From Armatimonadota bacterium (GTDB taxonomy: Bacteria; Armatimonadota; Fimbriimonadia; Fimbriimonadales; Fimbriimonadaceae): DNA of 64,000 nt. The stretch spans positions 1-64,000 of the forward strand of contig JAKOXK010000060.1 of NCBI GenBank assembly GCA_029781035.1. Direction: 5' to 3'. Made by a program: the position numbers and the translations under genes. Below are positions 1-8,644 of this stretch, one piece after another. The notes under the pieces were generated by a model. That model was not told the origin of the DNA and did no database searches. It worked only from the letters and a program-made list of their open reading frames with translations. Positions within the stretch are counted from its first letter, which is position 1, and each line of letters starts with the position of its first letter.

Positions 1-1
1 G

Positions 2-562
2 CCATGGCCGAGCCAGGACAGTGTCCGCACAGTTCAGGTCTGGGGATGCGATGTCGCGGCGTTCGATGCCGGTCCTGAGGTCGCCCACTGGTTGACCCGC
101 TCCCTTGGGATGCAGGCGAGCCTCGTGTACATGCCAGACGCCTCAATTCGACCCGTCCATGAGCAATACGCTGAACCTGGCGACATCGTGAGCTTTGCCG
201 ACGGCTTCCCAATCCTCCTGACGTCCGAATCCTCGTTGAACTCTCTCAACCGACTCCTGGACGATCCGGTGACCATGGACCGCTTCCGACCGAACATTGT
301 GGTGAGCGGTGTCGACGCTCGGGCCGAGGACACCTGGAGCCGTATTCAGATCGGCGAGATGACGTTCCGGTGTCCAAAGCTCTGCGGACGTTGCATCGTC
401 ACGACGACTGATCAGTCGACGGGTGAGCGTCTGGGCGATGAACCACTGAAGACGCTCACTCGTGTCCACCTCATCGGGCAGTCCGCGGTGTTTGGCGTCA
501 ACCTGACTCCCTTGGGTGAAGGAACCCTCCATGTGGGTGACGAACTCAGCATCCTATCCTGA
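2..562 (+). CDS. MOSC domain protein, N-terminally partial
   Basis: The frame is open from the left edge, so the gene starts outside the window; 186 residues are visible. The first part (VRTVQVWG, then a DAG...WLTRSLG stretch) fits the MOSC N-terminal beta-barrel of mARC/YcbX proteins. The rest fits the MOSC catalytic domain: ADGFPILLTS, RFRPNIVVSG, and a CPKLCGRCIVTTTD block in which the first or second Cys would be the usual molybdenum-cofactor ligand. The family performs reductions or sulfur-carrier chemistry on the molybdenum cofactor. Family call is firm; substrate cannot be read. Confidence 0.85.
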   Translation, partial: PWPSQDSVRTVQVWGCDVAAFDAGPEVAHWLTRSLGMQASLVYMPDASIRPVHEQYAEPGDIVSFADGFPILLTSESSLNSLNRLLDDPVTMDRFRPNIVVSGVDARAEDTWSRIQIGEMTFRCPKLCGRCIVTTTDQSTGERLGDEPLKTLTRVHLIGQSAVFGVNLTPLGEGTLHVGDELSILS

Positions 563-648
563 CCGTCACGGCGATGGATCCTTGGCTACAGAAGCGGGGC
601 AGCCATTGGCATCGGAAACTTCGATCGTAGGGATGAGGAGATACTCAC

Positions 649-978
649 GTGCTTACATGGGCGATTTGTCTCGCCGTGGCAAGTTCACTGCACAGTCCTC
701 TCGTATTGGTTCCTCGATCCATCGAGATGAGATCGCCCGATCTCTTCGAGGGAATCCGGACACAGGTTCTGAACCGCCATCCCATGGCGATTGTTCCCTT
801 TTGCCCTGACTGGCCCGATTCCGCCGGTGGCCCGTTCCTCCAGCACCGCGCTGACCGAATGCCGAACTTACTTCAGGGCCAATTCCCCGACATCGCCAAC
901 CTCTCGCAGGTGGGCACAACGACGTGGACCTTGGTCAGACCCCGGTCCCGCGCCGTCGTTGCCCGGTTGGTCCGGTAG
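649..978 (+). CDS. possible small exported protein
   Basis: This 109-residue frame begins at GTG behind a GAGGAG Shine-Dalgarno sequence 8 nt upstream. The first 20 residues are hydrophobic like a signal peptide. The rest has no recognised domain and is rich in Pro and Arg, as spurious high-GC frames often are. It fills most of the 428-nt gap between the MOSC gene and nuoB, and its end overlaps the nuoB -10 box. A minus-strand frame over the same region looks less natural. It may be non-coding. Confidence 0.35.
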   Translation: MLTWAICLAVASSLHSPLVLVPRSIEMRSPDLFEGIRTQVLNRHPMAIVPFCPDWPDSAGGPFLQHRADRMPNLLQGQFPDIANLSQVGTTTWTLVRPRSRAVVARLVR

Positions 979-981
979 AAT
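976..981 (+). promoter_or_regulatory. -10 box (TAGAAT) of nuoB
   Basis: TAGAAT lies 9 nt before the nuoB ATG, so transcription should begin at or beside the start codon. Confidence 0.6.
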
Positions 982-990
982 CAGTGCGGC

Positions 991-1554
991 ATGCCGAAGC
1001 GAATCGAAACGGTCGTCTTCCATGACAGCTCGACTCCCCTGATCGGTGGGGTCGAAAAGGCTGGCGTAGTCGTTGTTGGCAACTTGGAACTGATTGGCAA
1101 TCAGCTTCGGGCTAACGCTCTTTGGCCCCTCACGTTTGGCCTGGCCTGCTGCGCGATCGAGATGATGGCGACAGCCGGAAGCCGTTTTGACCTCGCCCGG
1201 TTCGGATCCGAAGCTTTTAGGGCTACTCCGAGACAGGCGGACGTTATGATCATCGCCGGGCGCGTGAGCAAGAAGATGGCTCCTGTCTTGCGCCAAATCT
1301 ACGACCAAATGCCTGAGCCAAAGTGGGTGATCTCAATGGGCGCATGCGCTTCGAGTGGTGGCGTCTACAACAACTACGCGATCGTCCAAGGGGCAGACCA
1401 GATCGTGCCGGTTGACGTTTACGTTCCGGGATGCCCGCCGTCCCCCGACGCTCTGACTTACGCTTTCATCAAGTTGCAGCAGAAGATCAAGCACAACAAG
1501 TTTGGCAAGCTGATCGAACTGAAGCCACGGACGGTCGAGGGGGCGAGCGCGTGA
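991..1554 (+). CDS. nuoB: NADH-quinone oxidoreductase subunit B
   Basis: NuoB carries the N2 iron-sulfur cluster that passes electrons to quinone in respiratory complex I. The 187-residue protein has the four ligands: adjacent Cys53 and Cys54 ([11 protein letters not shown]), Cys119 (MGACASSGG) and Cys148 (PGCPPSP). Length is typical. The GTGA at 1551-1554 joins it to nuoI, which implies translational coupling. No other complex I subunit is nearby, so the rest of the enzyme must be encoded elsewhere. Other members of this fold (hydrogenase small subunits) are excluded by the adjacent Cys pair and the nuoI neighbour. Confidence 0.95.
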   Translation: MPKRIETVVFHDSSTPLIGGVEKAGVVVVGNLELIGNQLRANALWPLTFGLACCAIEMMATAGSRFDLARFGSEAFRATPRQADVMIIAGRVSKKMAPVLRQIYDQMPEPKWVISMGACASSGGVYNNYAIVQGADQIVPVDVYVPGCPPSPDALTYAFIKLQQKIKHNKFGKLIELKPRTVEGASA

Positions 1555-2009
1555 GCTTTGAAGTCTTCCGTGACGTCGCCAAGCCGATCATCGCCGGGTT
1601 CGGCATCACGTCCCGCCGCTTGCTGCAACAAAAGGAGAAACGGGCGACGATCCAGTATCCGGAGGATCGGCGTGAGCAGTTCACACGCACCCGGTGGCGC
1701 CATGTTCTGACACGCTACGATTCGGGGTTGGAGCGATGTATCGGTTGCTCCTTGTGCGCTGGCGCCTGTCCAGCACGCTGCATCTACGTCGAGGCGGCGG
1801 AGAATTCTGATTCGGATCGTCGATCGCCTGGCGAGCGCTACGCTGCCCGGTACGAGATCAACCTGCTGCGGTGCATCTTTTGCGGCTACTGCCAGGAGGC
1901 CTGCCCGACCGGTGCGATCGTGCTGAGAAAGGACTTTGAACTGGCGAACTATGATCGGGAGGACTTCCTCTATACCAAGGAAATGCTTCTCGAACCGATC
2001 AGGGAATGA
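1551..2009 (+). CDS. nuoI: NADH-quinone oxidoreductase subunit I
   Basis: A 152-residue ferredoxin-type subunit carrying two [4Fe-4S] clusters of complex I. Two CxxCxxCxxxCP motifs are visible: Cys63/66/69/73 and Cys108/111/114/118. I chose the GTG at 1551 because it overlaps the nuoB stop and gives a natural N-terminus (VSFEVFRDV). A longer in-frame start at 1431 would lie inside nuoB. The ~34-residue insert between the clusters is ordinary for the family. Confidence 0.93.
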   Translation: MSFEVFRDVAKPIIAGFGITSRRLLQQKEKRATIQYPEDRREQFTRTRWRHVLTRYDSGLERCIGCSLCAGACPARCIYVEAAENSDSDRRSPGERYAARYEINLLRCIFCGYCQEACPTGAIVLRKDFELANYDREDFLYTKEMLLEPIRE

Positions 2010-2010
2010 A

Positions 2011-2031
2011 CCCCGGCGCCGGGCGCCGGGG
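2011..2031. terminator. GC hairpin between convergent genes
   Basis: CCCCGGCGC and GCGCCGGGG form a 9-bp stem with a 3-nt loop, between the nuoI stop and the stop of the minus-strand gene. There is no U-tract on either side, so intrinsic termination is plausible but not certain. Confidence 0.6.
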
Positions 2032-2045
2032 CTCGTTGCCTAACG

Positions 2046-2792
2046 TTACTCGCCTTTGATCCAGGTGAGTTTGCCAAGGGCGACGGTGTACTCCTTCTTG
2101 TCCTCGTTCCAATTGACGGAGTACTCGGTCGGATAGTAGCCCGGCTGTGCAGCGAACTTGGGCGACTTGACGGGTGCGACCACGTTCACCTTGTTCTCGA
2201 ACATCGCCCTCGTGATCATCGGTTCGATGAAGTTCACGTGGCCGTTGTAGGAACCATAGATCAGCGTCGATGTGAACGCGTGGCCGTGAAGCTCTCCGCT
2301 TGTCATGTCCACCCAGTGCACGCCCATGTTCGGGATCTCGGTGCCAGGAATCATGATGTAGTCGGAAGGTGTGTAACCACGTGGTACTGGCTTGTCGAAG
2401 ACCTTGATGTCGCTCGGTCCAGTCAGTTTGATCGCAGCCTGTTCAGCCCTTGAGATCAGATAGAAGTGGAGGTCAAAGTGAGACACACCATAGACCTCGA
2501 AAGGATCGTGCCCCATGGTGGCGTAGTCCACGGAAGCATGGTCAAAGGCCAATCCCTTGACCTTGGGAAACAGGACGTCGAACGTCGTGACGACCTTGTT
2601 GAACTCTGAGAACGGCAGGTTTTCCAGCGCAGACTCAGTGAATGTCAGTCCAAGGCGGGTGGGTTTCTTGTCCGGGCCGAGTTCGACCCAGGACTTCAGG
2701 GTCCCGTTGCCCATTGAGATCGACTGGCCTTGGAGCACCTGAGGCCCAGGGACGGCCGCAGCTACGGCCAGGGTGAGAGCAGAGAATATCAT
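2046..2792 (-). CDS. exported hypothetical protein, possibly TTHB210-like
   Basis: A 248-residue protein with an N-terminal signal peptide (MIFSALTLAVAAAVPG) and no membrane span afterwards. It is rich in aromatic residues and His, with HDPFEVYGVSHFDLHFY near residue 100 and MGVHWVDM further on, resembling a metal-binding or cupin-like beta fold. The overall pattern reminds me of TTHB210-like (DUF5602) exported proteins, but I cannot verify that. It starts 16 nt downstream of a perfect inverted repeat (2808-2826). The function is unknown. Confidence 0.75.
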   Translation of the reverse strand: MIFSALTLAVAAAVPGPQVLQGQSISMGNGTLKSWVELGPDKKPTRLGLTFTESALENLPFSEFNKVVTTFDVLFPKVKGLAFDHASVDYATMGHDPFEVYGVSHFDLHFYLISRAEQAAIKLTGPSDIKVFDKPVPRGYTPSDYIMIPGTEIPNMGVHWVDMTSGELHGHAFTSTLIYGSYNGHVNFIEPMITRAMFENKVNVVAPVKSPKFAAQPGYYPTEYSVNWNEDKKEYTVALGKLTWIKGE

Positions 2793-2807
2793 CGCTTGCG
2801 TCCTCGG

Positions 2808-2826
2808 TTCGGGCTCACAGCCCGAA
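2808..2826. promoter_or_regulatory. inverted repeat upstream of the exported protein gene
   Basis: TTCGGGCT-CAC-AGCCCGAA has 8-nt arms and a 3-nt centre, ending 16 nt before the start codon of the 2046-2792 gene. It could be an operator or a 5'-UTR hairpin. Confidence 0.5.
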
Positions 2827-2911
2827 TGAAGGCACTATGATGACTTAAGAGTCCGGCTCAAAGTCCAGGGTACGCGCAAAGCACTCCCCCACTATGACCG
2901 CTTCCAGAGCC

Positions 2912-3370
2912 TTACTGCGAACCGTCAGGAGCGTCACGCGGCGTCTGTCGGGCGTCCGATCCTTGATCAACGGGCACCTCTAAGCGGTGCGGACGACTGA
3001 ATTCAGCACACCCGCGGATGGCGGAGAAGATCATCCCCGCGACCACGATCCAAATCCATAGGGAGTATCCGCCCCGAAAGAGACCCATGAATCCTCTTTT
3101 CGCTTCATAGGCGATTGCGCTTGGCCGTAAGGGTATGTTCTGGCGAGAGCATTCCCGGCACCGAGGCCCGGCCGGACCGAGGACGACACACTTGGTGCAG
3201 ATCGGCTTTCCGCAACGGCCGCAGGAGAGTTGGGTCGGCGTCTTGGGATGAAAGGCGCAGTACAACGTGTCGGACGGCGCGCCAGCAGTCTCGCTTAGCA
3301 ACTCTTTGCCGCACCGCATACAGTACTGGGCCCCTTCAGGCTGCTCGAGTCCGCACTTTGGGCAGTTCAT
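2912..3370 (-). CDS. zinc-ribbon membrane protein
   Basis: A 152-residue protein starting with a zinc ribbon (Cys3, Cys6, Cys17, Cys20: MNCPKCGLEQ...YCMRCG). It is followed by a B-box-like Cys/His cluster (CAFHPKTP, CGRCGKPICTKC, CREC) and one membrane segment (YSLWIWIVVAGMIFSAI) near the C-terminus. The start at 3370 is preferred over an upstream in-frame one because the zinc ribbon begins there and a -10 box sits just before it. The family is common in bacteria; its role is unknown. Confidence 0.8.
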   Translation of the reverse strand: MNCPKCGLEQPEGAQYCMRCGKELLSETAGAPSDTLYCAFHPKTPTQLSCGRCGKPICTKCVVLGPAGPRCRECSRQNIPLRPSAIAYEAKRGFMGLFRGGYSLWIWIVVAGMIFSAIRGCAEFSRPHRLEVPVDQGSDARQTPRDAPDGSQ

Positions 3371-3380
3371 CCTTAGGACA

Positions 3381-3386
3381 AGAGTA
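3381..3386 (-). promoter_or_regulatory. -10 box (TACTCT) of the zinc-ribbon gene
   Basis: Read on the minus strand, TACTCT ends 10 nt before the ATG at 3370. Confidence 0.45.
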
Positions 3387-3429
3387 TGGCCGCTGCTGGG
3401 GAGGCGCACCGGACGCTTCCTTCTAGAGC

Positions 3430-3435
3430 TAGAAT
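3430..3435 (+). promoter_or_regulatory. -10 box (TAGAAT) of the BMP lipoprotein gene
   Basis: TAGAAT is followed by six bases and then the ATG, so the predicted first base of the mRNA is the start codon. Confidence 0.65.
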
Positions 3436-3441
3436 CCTGAC

Positions 3442-4440
3442 ATGAAACGCCAGCTTGGCTTCATCCTTGCCGCGGTCTTGTTCGTCGCCGGATGCGGTCC
3501 GACCTCACCGTCCTCCTCTAGCCCTGACTCGGCGAAGAAGAACGGCGACTTCAAAGTAGCGCTGCTGACGCCGGGACCCGTGAGCGATGCCGGCTGGAGC
3601 GCCCTCGCCTACCGAGGGCTGCAGGCGATCGAGAAGGAACTCGGGGCCGAGGTCAACAACCAGCAAGCTTCGGACGCACAGATTCGAGACGCGATGCGGT
3701 CATACGCCCAGAAGGGCTACAACCTGGTGATCGGTCACGGATATGAGTACAACGCGCCCGGCATCGAAGTCGCCAAGGACTTTCCAAACACAGTGTTCGT
3801 CAGCAGCTCGGGTGGCGAGACGGCCAAGAACGCCGGCGCCTTTCGATTCGCCCTGGAGCAAGGCTTCTATCTTGCTGGGTTGACCGCCGGATCCATGACG
3901 AAGAGTGGGACGGTCGCCATGATTGGCGGGCCCGATGTTCCTTCAATCGCCTCAACGTTCAAGGCGTTTCGCGCTGGCGCGACGGCTGCCAAACCCGGAA
4001 TCAAAGTCATTGAGAGTTACACAGGTTCCAATGACGACATTGCCAAGGCTAACCAGGCGACGCTTGCGGCCATAGGTCAAGGGGCCGACTTCGTCATCCA
4101 CCAAGCCAATGCAGCTGCCCAAGGCGTCTTCGACGCCTGCAAAGAGAAGGGCGTGATGGCCTTCGGCGCCAATTTCGACCAAAACAGCGCGGCCCCAGAC
4201 ACTGTCTTGGCATCTGCGGTGATCGTGGCGGATCCAGCGTTCGTCGACTTGGCGAAGCAAGTCAAAGCGGGCACCTATACGGGGCATGTGGAGACCTATG
4301 ACATGGCCAAGGGCGCCATCGACTTCGTCTGGAACCCAAAACTTGCCGACAAAGTGCCAAGCGATGTCAAAGCGAAGGTCGAAGCTGCGATGGCAGACAT
4401 CAAGTCCGGCAAGCTTGCCGTGCCGATGGACAAGTTCTGA
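3442..4440 (+). CDS. BMP family ABC transporter substrate-binding lipoprotein
   Basis: The extracytoplasmic receptor of a nucleoside importer (Med/PnrA/BmpA family). Residues 1-18 are a lipoprotein signal with lipobox VAGC and lipidated Cys18, followed by a Ser/Pro linker. The body shows the expected DAGWSALAYRGLQAIE, IGHGYEYN, TAGSMTKSGTVAMIGG and GADFVIHQAN motifs. At 332 residues the length is typical. It heads a four-gene set with an ATPase and two permeases of the matching type, which supports nucleoside uptake. The exact substrate (purine or pyrimidine nucleoside) is not readable. Confidence 0.9.
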   Translation: MKRQLGFILAAVLFVAGCGPTSPSSSSPDSAKKNGDFKVALLTPGPVSDAGWSALAYRGLQAIEKELGAEVNNQQASDAQIRDAMRSYAQKGYNLVIGHGYEYNAPGIEVAKDFPNTVFVSSSGGETAKNAGAFRFALEQGFYLAGLTAGSMTKSGTVAMIGGPDVPSIASTFKAFRAGATAAKPGIKVIESYTGSNDDIAKANQATLAAIGQGADFVIHQANAAAQGVFDACKEKGVMAFGANFDQNSAAPDTVLASAVIVADPAFVDLAKQVKAGTYTGHVETYDMAKGAIDFVWNPKLADKVPSDVKAKVEAAMADIKSGKLAVPMDKF

Positions 4441-4491
4441 ACGGAGCTAGGGTGTTCCCAGACTGGATTCCGTCCTGTCGCCAACACGCTG

Positions 4492-5913
4492 ATGCTTTCG
4501 GTTCGATCGGTCAGTAAGTCGTATGGGAGCGTCCGCGCCCTGTCGAACGTCTCGTTGGACTTCATGCCGGGCGAAGTCCATGCCGTTCTCGGTGAGAACG
4601 GTGCGGGGAAGTCGACCCTGATGGGCGTCATCGCCGGTTTCGTCCGGCCTGACGGCGGCGAAATCGTACTGGGCGATGATCGCCTCCCGGCGGATCCGGT
4701 CGCCGTGAGGCGGCGCGGAATTGAAATGGTTCACCAGCACTTCATGCTGGTGCCGAACTTCAAGGTGGAAGAGAACATAGCCCTCGCCTCCTTGAGTCCG
4801 TTGGCGCGGCGTCTCGAGCTAGGCCCGTTGACGAAACAGGCGATGGACATGGCCTCCAGTCTCGGGTGGCACATCGATCCCAAAGCGCCAACTGGCACGT
4901 TGCCAGTTGGGATTCAGCAACGAGTCGAGATCGTCAAGGCGCTCGCGGGAAGCGCAACTGTCCTCATCCTGGATGAGCCGACAGCCGTGCTGGCTCCAGA
5001 CGAGGTCGCGGATTTGATGGGTGTCCTCCGGCAACTTCGCGACCATGGCGTGACCGTCATCCTGATCGCGCACAAACTCAGCGAAGTGATGGGCATCGCA
5101 GACCGGGCTTCAGTCCTGAGGGACGGCAGACTTGTCGCGTCGACCCTGATGTCCGAAACCACAGGGGAGCAACTCGCGGGGTGGATGGTCGGTGGCCGCG
5201 AACCGCCATCGAACCTCCAACTGGGCGAAGGTGGCGTCGTCGTGTTGAGGGCTCACCAACTTGAAGTCACTGGTGACCGTGGCGAAGTGGCCGTGCGAGG
5301 ATTCGAACTGGAACTGAAGGGCGGCGAGATATTCGGTGTAGGTGGGGTCGATGGAAACGGACAAGTCGAGCTAGCCGAGGCGCTGGCTCGAGTCCGTCCA
5401 CTCCGGTCCGGCCGTCTTGAGTGGTCTGGCCGGAAGCATCCCGTCGTTGCGTACATTCCTCAAGACCGTCAAACCGACGGCTTGGCGCTCAAGATGTCGG
5501 TCGAGGACAACCTCAAGCTGGCGGCCATAGCGGATGCCAGCTTGAGGTTTGGGCCGTTCCTGCGTCCAAAGGCCGTGCGAGACTGGTCGAGAAGCTTAGT
5601 CGAGAGGTTCGAGATCAAGGCGACTTCGACACGACAGGCCGTGGGTGGACTGAGTGGAGGAAACCAACAAAAGGTCGTCGTGGCACGGGCCCTGGCTCGG
5701 CAGCCAGACTTGCTCGTTGCCGTGAACCCGACCCGGGGCTTGGACTTGAAAGCCACGGACTACGTCCATGGTCGCATCTTGGAGGCTGCGGCGAAAGGAG
5801 CAGCTGTCGTCCTGATCTCGACGGACCAAGACGAGATCGAAGCACTGTCTGACCGCTGGACGTTCCTGAGCCGCGGAAGAACTGTCGACCGACTCGTGGG
5901 GGCCGACATTTGA
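4492..5913 (+). CDS. nucleoside ABC transporter, double ATPase subunit
   Basis: The energising subunit of the BMP-type importer (YufO/NupO class), with two ABC domains in 473 residues. The first has Walker A GENGAGKST (34-42), the family-specific signature VGIQQRVE (139-146) and Walker B with DEPT (161-164). The second has a degenerate Walker A (GVDGNGQ, 285-291), a canonical signature LSGGNQQKV (387-395) and a Walker B ending VNPTRGLD, with Asn in place of the catalytic acid. This asymmetry is normal for the group. It starts 51 nt after the lipoprotein gene and overlaps the first permease. Confidence 0.92.
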   Translation: MLSVRSVSKSYGSVRALSNVSLDFMPGEVHAVLGENGAGKSTLMGVIAGFVRPDGGEIVLGDDRLPADPVAVRRRGIEMVHQHFMLVPNFKVEENIALASLSPLARRLELGPLTKQAMDMASSLGWHIDPKAPTGTLPVGIQQRVEIVKALAGSATVLILDEPTAVLAPDEVADLMGVLRQLRDHGVTVILIAHKLSEVMGIADRASVLRDGRLVASTLMSETTGEQLAGWMVGGREPPSNLQLGEGGVVVLRAHQLEVTGDRGEVAVRGFELELKGGEIFGVGGVDGNGQVELAEALARVRPLRSGRLEWSGRKHPVVAYIPQDRQTDGLALKMSVEDNLKLAAIADASLRFGPFLRPKAVRDWSRSLVERFEIKATSTRQAVGGLSGGNQQKVVVARALARQPDLLVAVNPTRGLDLKATDYVHGRILEAAAKGAAVVLISTDQDEIEALSDRWTFLSRGRTVDRLVGADI

Positions 5914-6920
5914 CCAGGATCGTCATGACCGCAGTGGGGCTGCTAGCGGTCTTGGTGATCACTCTCGTCGTGTTTGGAATCGATCCACAGCGGGGCCTTT
6001 CCTTGATTATCGAAGGCGCCTTCGGGAACCGGTTCGGTCTGGCTCGAACGTTTGTCAGGGCGACACCGTTGCTGCTCTGCGGACTCGGCATGACCTTAGC
6101 CTGGAAGAGCGGTATGTATAACATCGGAGGCGAGGGGCAATACGTAGCGGGTGGGATCGCGGGAGCAGTGGTCGCGAGATCACTGAGCGCACTGGTACCT
6201 TCGGTCTTTCAAACTGCTGTACTCGTTGGCTCGATGGCCGGTGGCATGGCCCTCGCCCTGTTTGCGGGGTGGCTACAAGTGAAGCGGGGCGTTCAGTGCG
6301 TGATCAGTACGATCCTGCTCAACTTCGTGGTACTGCAGGCGCTCGCGTGGTGTGTCCGCGGGCCCTTGCAGGAGTCGAAGCATGAGTTGCCGCTCAGCGA
6401 CAAGTTGCCAGACACACTCATGCTGGCGCGGTTCGATCACCAAACCGACTTTCATGCGGGTGTCTTTGTGGCGCTCGGCGTCGCCTTGGGGACTTGGGTC
6501 TACCTTACATTCTCTCGGGGTGGATTTCTGCTGAAGTTGGTCGGCGAGAACCCACTGGTGGCACGGGCCAACAGAATCCCTGCTGCCCGGATTCAGATGA
6601 CAGCTATGGCCCTTTCCGGGGCGTTGTGCGGCCTCGGAGGCGGAGTCGACTACTTGGGGATCACGGGCCAGATTGGTGATGGCTTCTCGCAGAACTGGGG
6701 CTTCCTGGCGATTCCAGTCGCTCTGTTGGGAGGACTGAACCCATTCGGAGTCGTCGGTTCGTCACTCTACTTCGGTGCGTTGATGGCTGGCGGCGAGGGA
6801 CTGGCCCGTTTCAACACGACGGGCTCCACGCTCGTGTCCGTGATTCAGGCTGTCGCAGTGCTCGGTTTTGTTGCCTTCAGCCAATTACGAATGCGGAGGC
6901 CGGCTGTGCCCCATGATTGA
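5910..6920 (+). CDS. nucleoside ABC transporter permease 1
   Basis: A polytopic membrane protein of 336 residues, in the YufP/NupP and RbsC-like permease family. The typical MYNIGGEGQYVAGG stretch and the GLGGGVDYLGI...WGFLAIPVALLGG block are present. It begins with TTG at 5910, overlapping the ATPase stop; an internal ATG at 5925 is also possible. The pair with the following permease forms the heterodimeric channel. Confidence 0.9.
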   Translation: MTRIVMTAVGLLAVLVITLVVFGIDPQRGLSLIIEGAFGNRFGLARTFVRATPLLLCGLGMTLAWKSGMYNIGGEGQYVAGGIAGAVVARSLSALVPSVFQTAVLVGSMAGGMALALFAGWLQVKRGVQCVISTILLNFVVLQALAWCVRGPLQESKHELPLSDKLPDTLMLARFDHQTDFHAGVFVALGVALGTWVYLTFSRGGFLLKLVGENPLVARANRIPAARIQMTAMALSGALCGLGGGVDYLGITGQIGDGFSQNWGFLAIPVALLGGLNPFGVVGSSLYFGALMAGGEGLARFNTTGSTLVSVIQAVAVLGFVAFSQLRMRRPAVPHD

Positions 6921-7782
6921 TGCTGTCGTGAACCTGCTCCGGTTCGCGGCGCCGGTGGGACTCGCGGCGACCGGAGAGACCGTTGGTCAGAAAGCAGGTG
7001 TCATCAACATCGGTCTGGAAGGCATGATGTTGGTGTCTTCCTATGCCGGGGTCGTCGCGTCTCAATCGAGCGGTTCGCCCTGGTTCGGACTTTTGGTCGC
7101 CGTCATGGCCTCGGTCGTGCTGGCCGTGGTGCAAGGCTTCTTCACGATCTCACTTCAAGCAGACCAAGTGGTGGCAGGCACGGCTATCAATCTCTTTGCC
7201 TTGGGACTGACAGGCACCCTCTACCGAGCGCGGTTCGGCGCCTCGGGCCAACTCCTCTCGGTGCCAAAAATCCCCCGGTTGGGACCTGGGTTCGACGCAC
7301 TGCCTTTGTTCTGGATCGCTTCCCTTGTCGTCGTCAGTTGGGCCCTCTATAGGACGAAGTGGGGTCTGGCCCTCAGGGCGTCGGGCGAATTCCCTCCTGC
7401 TGTCGAGGCAGCTGGATATTCACCGAACGCCCTCAGATGGCAGGCTGTTCTCATTGGTGGACTTTTTGCAGGGCTCGCGGGAGCCCACCTCGCACTGGGC
7501 ATTTCCGGTTCGTTTGCCGAGAACATGACGGTAGGAAGGGGGTTCGTCGCCCTGGCCATGGTCACGTTCGGTCGATGGAAGCCCGTGTGGGTGTTCGCAG
7601 CATCTCTGTTGATCGGCTATGCCGACTCGCTGCAATTTGAACTCCAGGCGTTGAACATCGGTCTGCCTCCGCAGTTCTTCATTGCACTGCCCTACGCCTT
7701 GGCGTTAGCCGTCCTTGTCTTTGTCGGAAAGGGCACGGCGGTGCCTGCGGCCTTGGGCCAGCCGTACCGACGTCAGCGATAA
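6913..7782 (+). CDS. nucleoside ABC transporter permease 2
   Basis: The second permease of the importer (YufQ/NupQ class), 290 residues, many membrane spans, with the AGVINIGLEGMMLVSSY motif that mirrors the partner's. I chose ATG 6913, which overlaps the preceding gene by 8 nt and gives MIDAVVNLLRFA. An upstream in-frame start at 6868 would lie deep inside permease 1. The gene ends the importer operon; the next gene starts 31 nt later and is unrelated. Confidence 0.9.
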   Translation: MIDAVVNLLRFAAPVGLAATGETVGQKAGVINIGLEGMMLVSSYAGVVASQSSGSPWFGLLVAVMASVVLAVVQGFFTISLQADQVVAGTAINLFALGLTGTLYRARFGASGQLLSVPKIPRLGPGFDALPLFWIASLVVVSWALYRTKWGLALRASGEFPPAVEAAGYSPNALRWQAVLIGGLFAGLAGAHLALGISGSFAENMTVGRGFVALAMVTFGRWKPVWVFAASLLIGYADSLQFELQALNIGLPPQFFIALPYALALAVLVFVGKGTAVPAALGQPYRRQR

Positions 7783-7813
7783 GCCCATGATGGTGTGCCA
7801 AAGTTATTGACCG

Positions 7814-8632
7814 ATGGCGTCTCCCGTCACCCTGACCCGCCGTGTGTCCTTCTCGGCGGGACACCGGTACTGGTCTCCCGACTTGTCTGCGGACGAGAAC
7901 CGGGCCCGGTTCGGGCACTGGGCGTCGCCGTTCAATCACGGGCACAACTACGTGTTGTGGGTGTCGGCCAGTGGGGAAGTCGACGACGAGAACGGCATGG
8001 TCGTCAACATCAAGTGGATTGACGATCTCCTTCAATCGACTGTCGTCGATGCCTTCGACCAGAAGAGCATCAACGACGAAGTCTCAGAGTTCACGGGAGT
8101 CCCGTGCCTCGAGAACCTCCTCCGGTATTTCGCTGAGTTGCTGGAGGAACTCCCCGGACGTGTTGAACTTGTGGGGCTGAAACTTGAAGAGAGCCCTATA
8201 CTGTTTGCAGAATGGACACGAGAGCGCGATATGGTCACTGTCACACGGATCTATGAGTTTGCCGCCGCGCACCGTCTGGCGGTTGCTACGCTGTCGGAAG
8301 AGGAAAACTGGCGACTGTTCGGAAAGTGTCACAACCCCAATGGCCACGGGCACAACTACGTCTTGGAAGTCACGGTCTCTGGGCAGCCGGATCCCGTCAC
8401 TGGCTTCATCGTGGACTTGGACGAAGTCGATAAGGTTGTCGAGAGGGAAGTTTTAGACAGGTATGACCACAAAAACTTGGATCAAGACATCCCAGAACTC
8501 GAGGGCAAGAACACGACAAGCGAGACAGTCGCCCAGGCCATCTTCGACCGGTTGAAGGACAAAGTGCCAGGCGTGCTCGAAAGGATCCGACTCTACGAAA
8601 CAGCACGAAACGTCTTCGAAGTCACGGGCTGA
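7814..8632 (+). CDS. tandem 6-carboxytetrahydropterin synthase-like fusion
   Basis: Two complete PTPS/QueD domains in one 272-residue chain. The family converts dihydroneopterin triphosphate into 6-carboxytetrahydropterin (queuosine route) or 6-pyruvoyltetrahydropterin. Domain 2 (about 142-272) keeps all key residues: zinc His153/178/180, catalytic Cys172, the Asp218-His219 pair and Glu262. Domain 1 (1-137) keeps the zinc His17/42/44 and Asp82, but the Cys position is Trp36 and the catalytic His is Gln83, so it should be inactive. No other queuosine gene is nearby. A single QueD is about 120 residues, so this is a true duplication. Confidence 0.88.
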   Translation: MASPVTLTRRVSFSAGHRYWSPDLSADENRARFGHWASPFNHGHNYVLWVSASGEVDDENGMVVNIKWIDDLLQSTVVDAFDQKSINDEVSEFTGVPCLENLLRYFAELLEELPGRVELVGLKLEESPILFAEWTRERDMVTVTRIYEFAAAHRLAVATLSEEENWRLFGKCHNPNGHGHNYVLEVTVSGQPDPVTGFIVDLDEVDKVVEREVLDRYDHKNLDQDIPELEGKNTTSETVAQAIFDRLKDKVPGVLERIRLYETARNVFEVTG

Positions 8633-8644
8633 CCCCTCTCGAAC

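Noticed and set aside
868-1308. Minus-strand frame of 146 residues over the start of nuoB.
   Set aside because: It is antisense to NuoB, which has all four cluster ligands. Its composition is Arg/Ser/Gly-rich with no domain.
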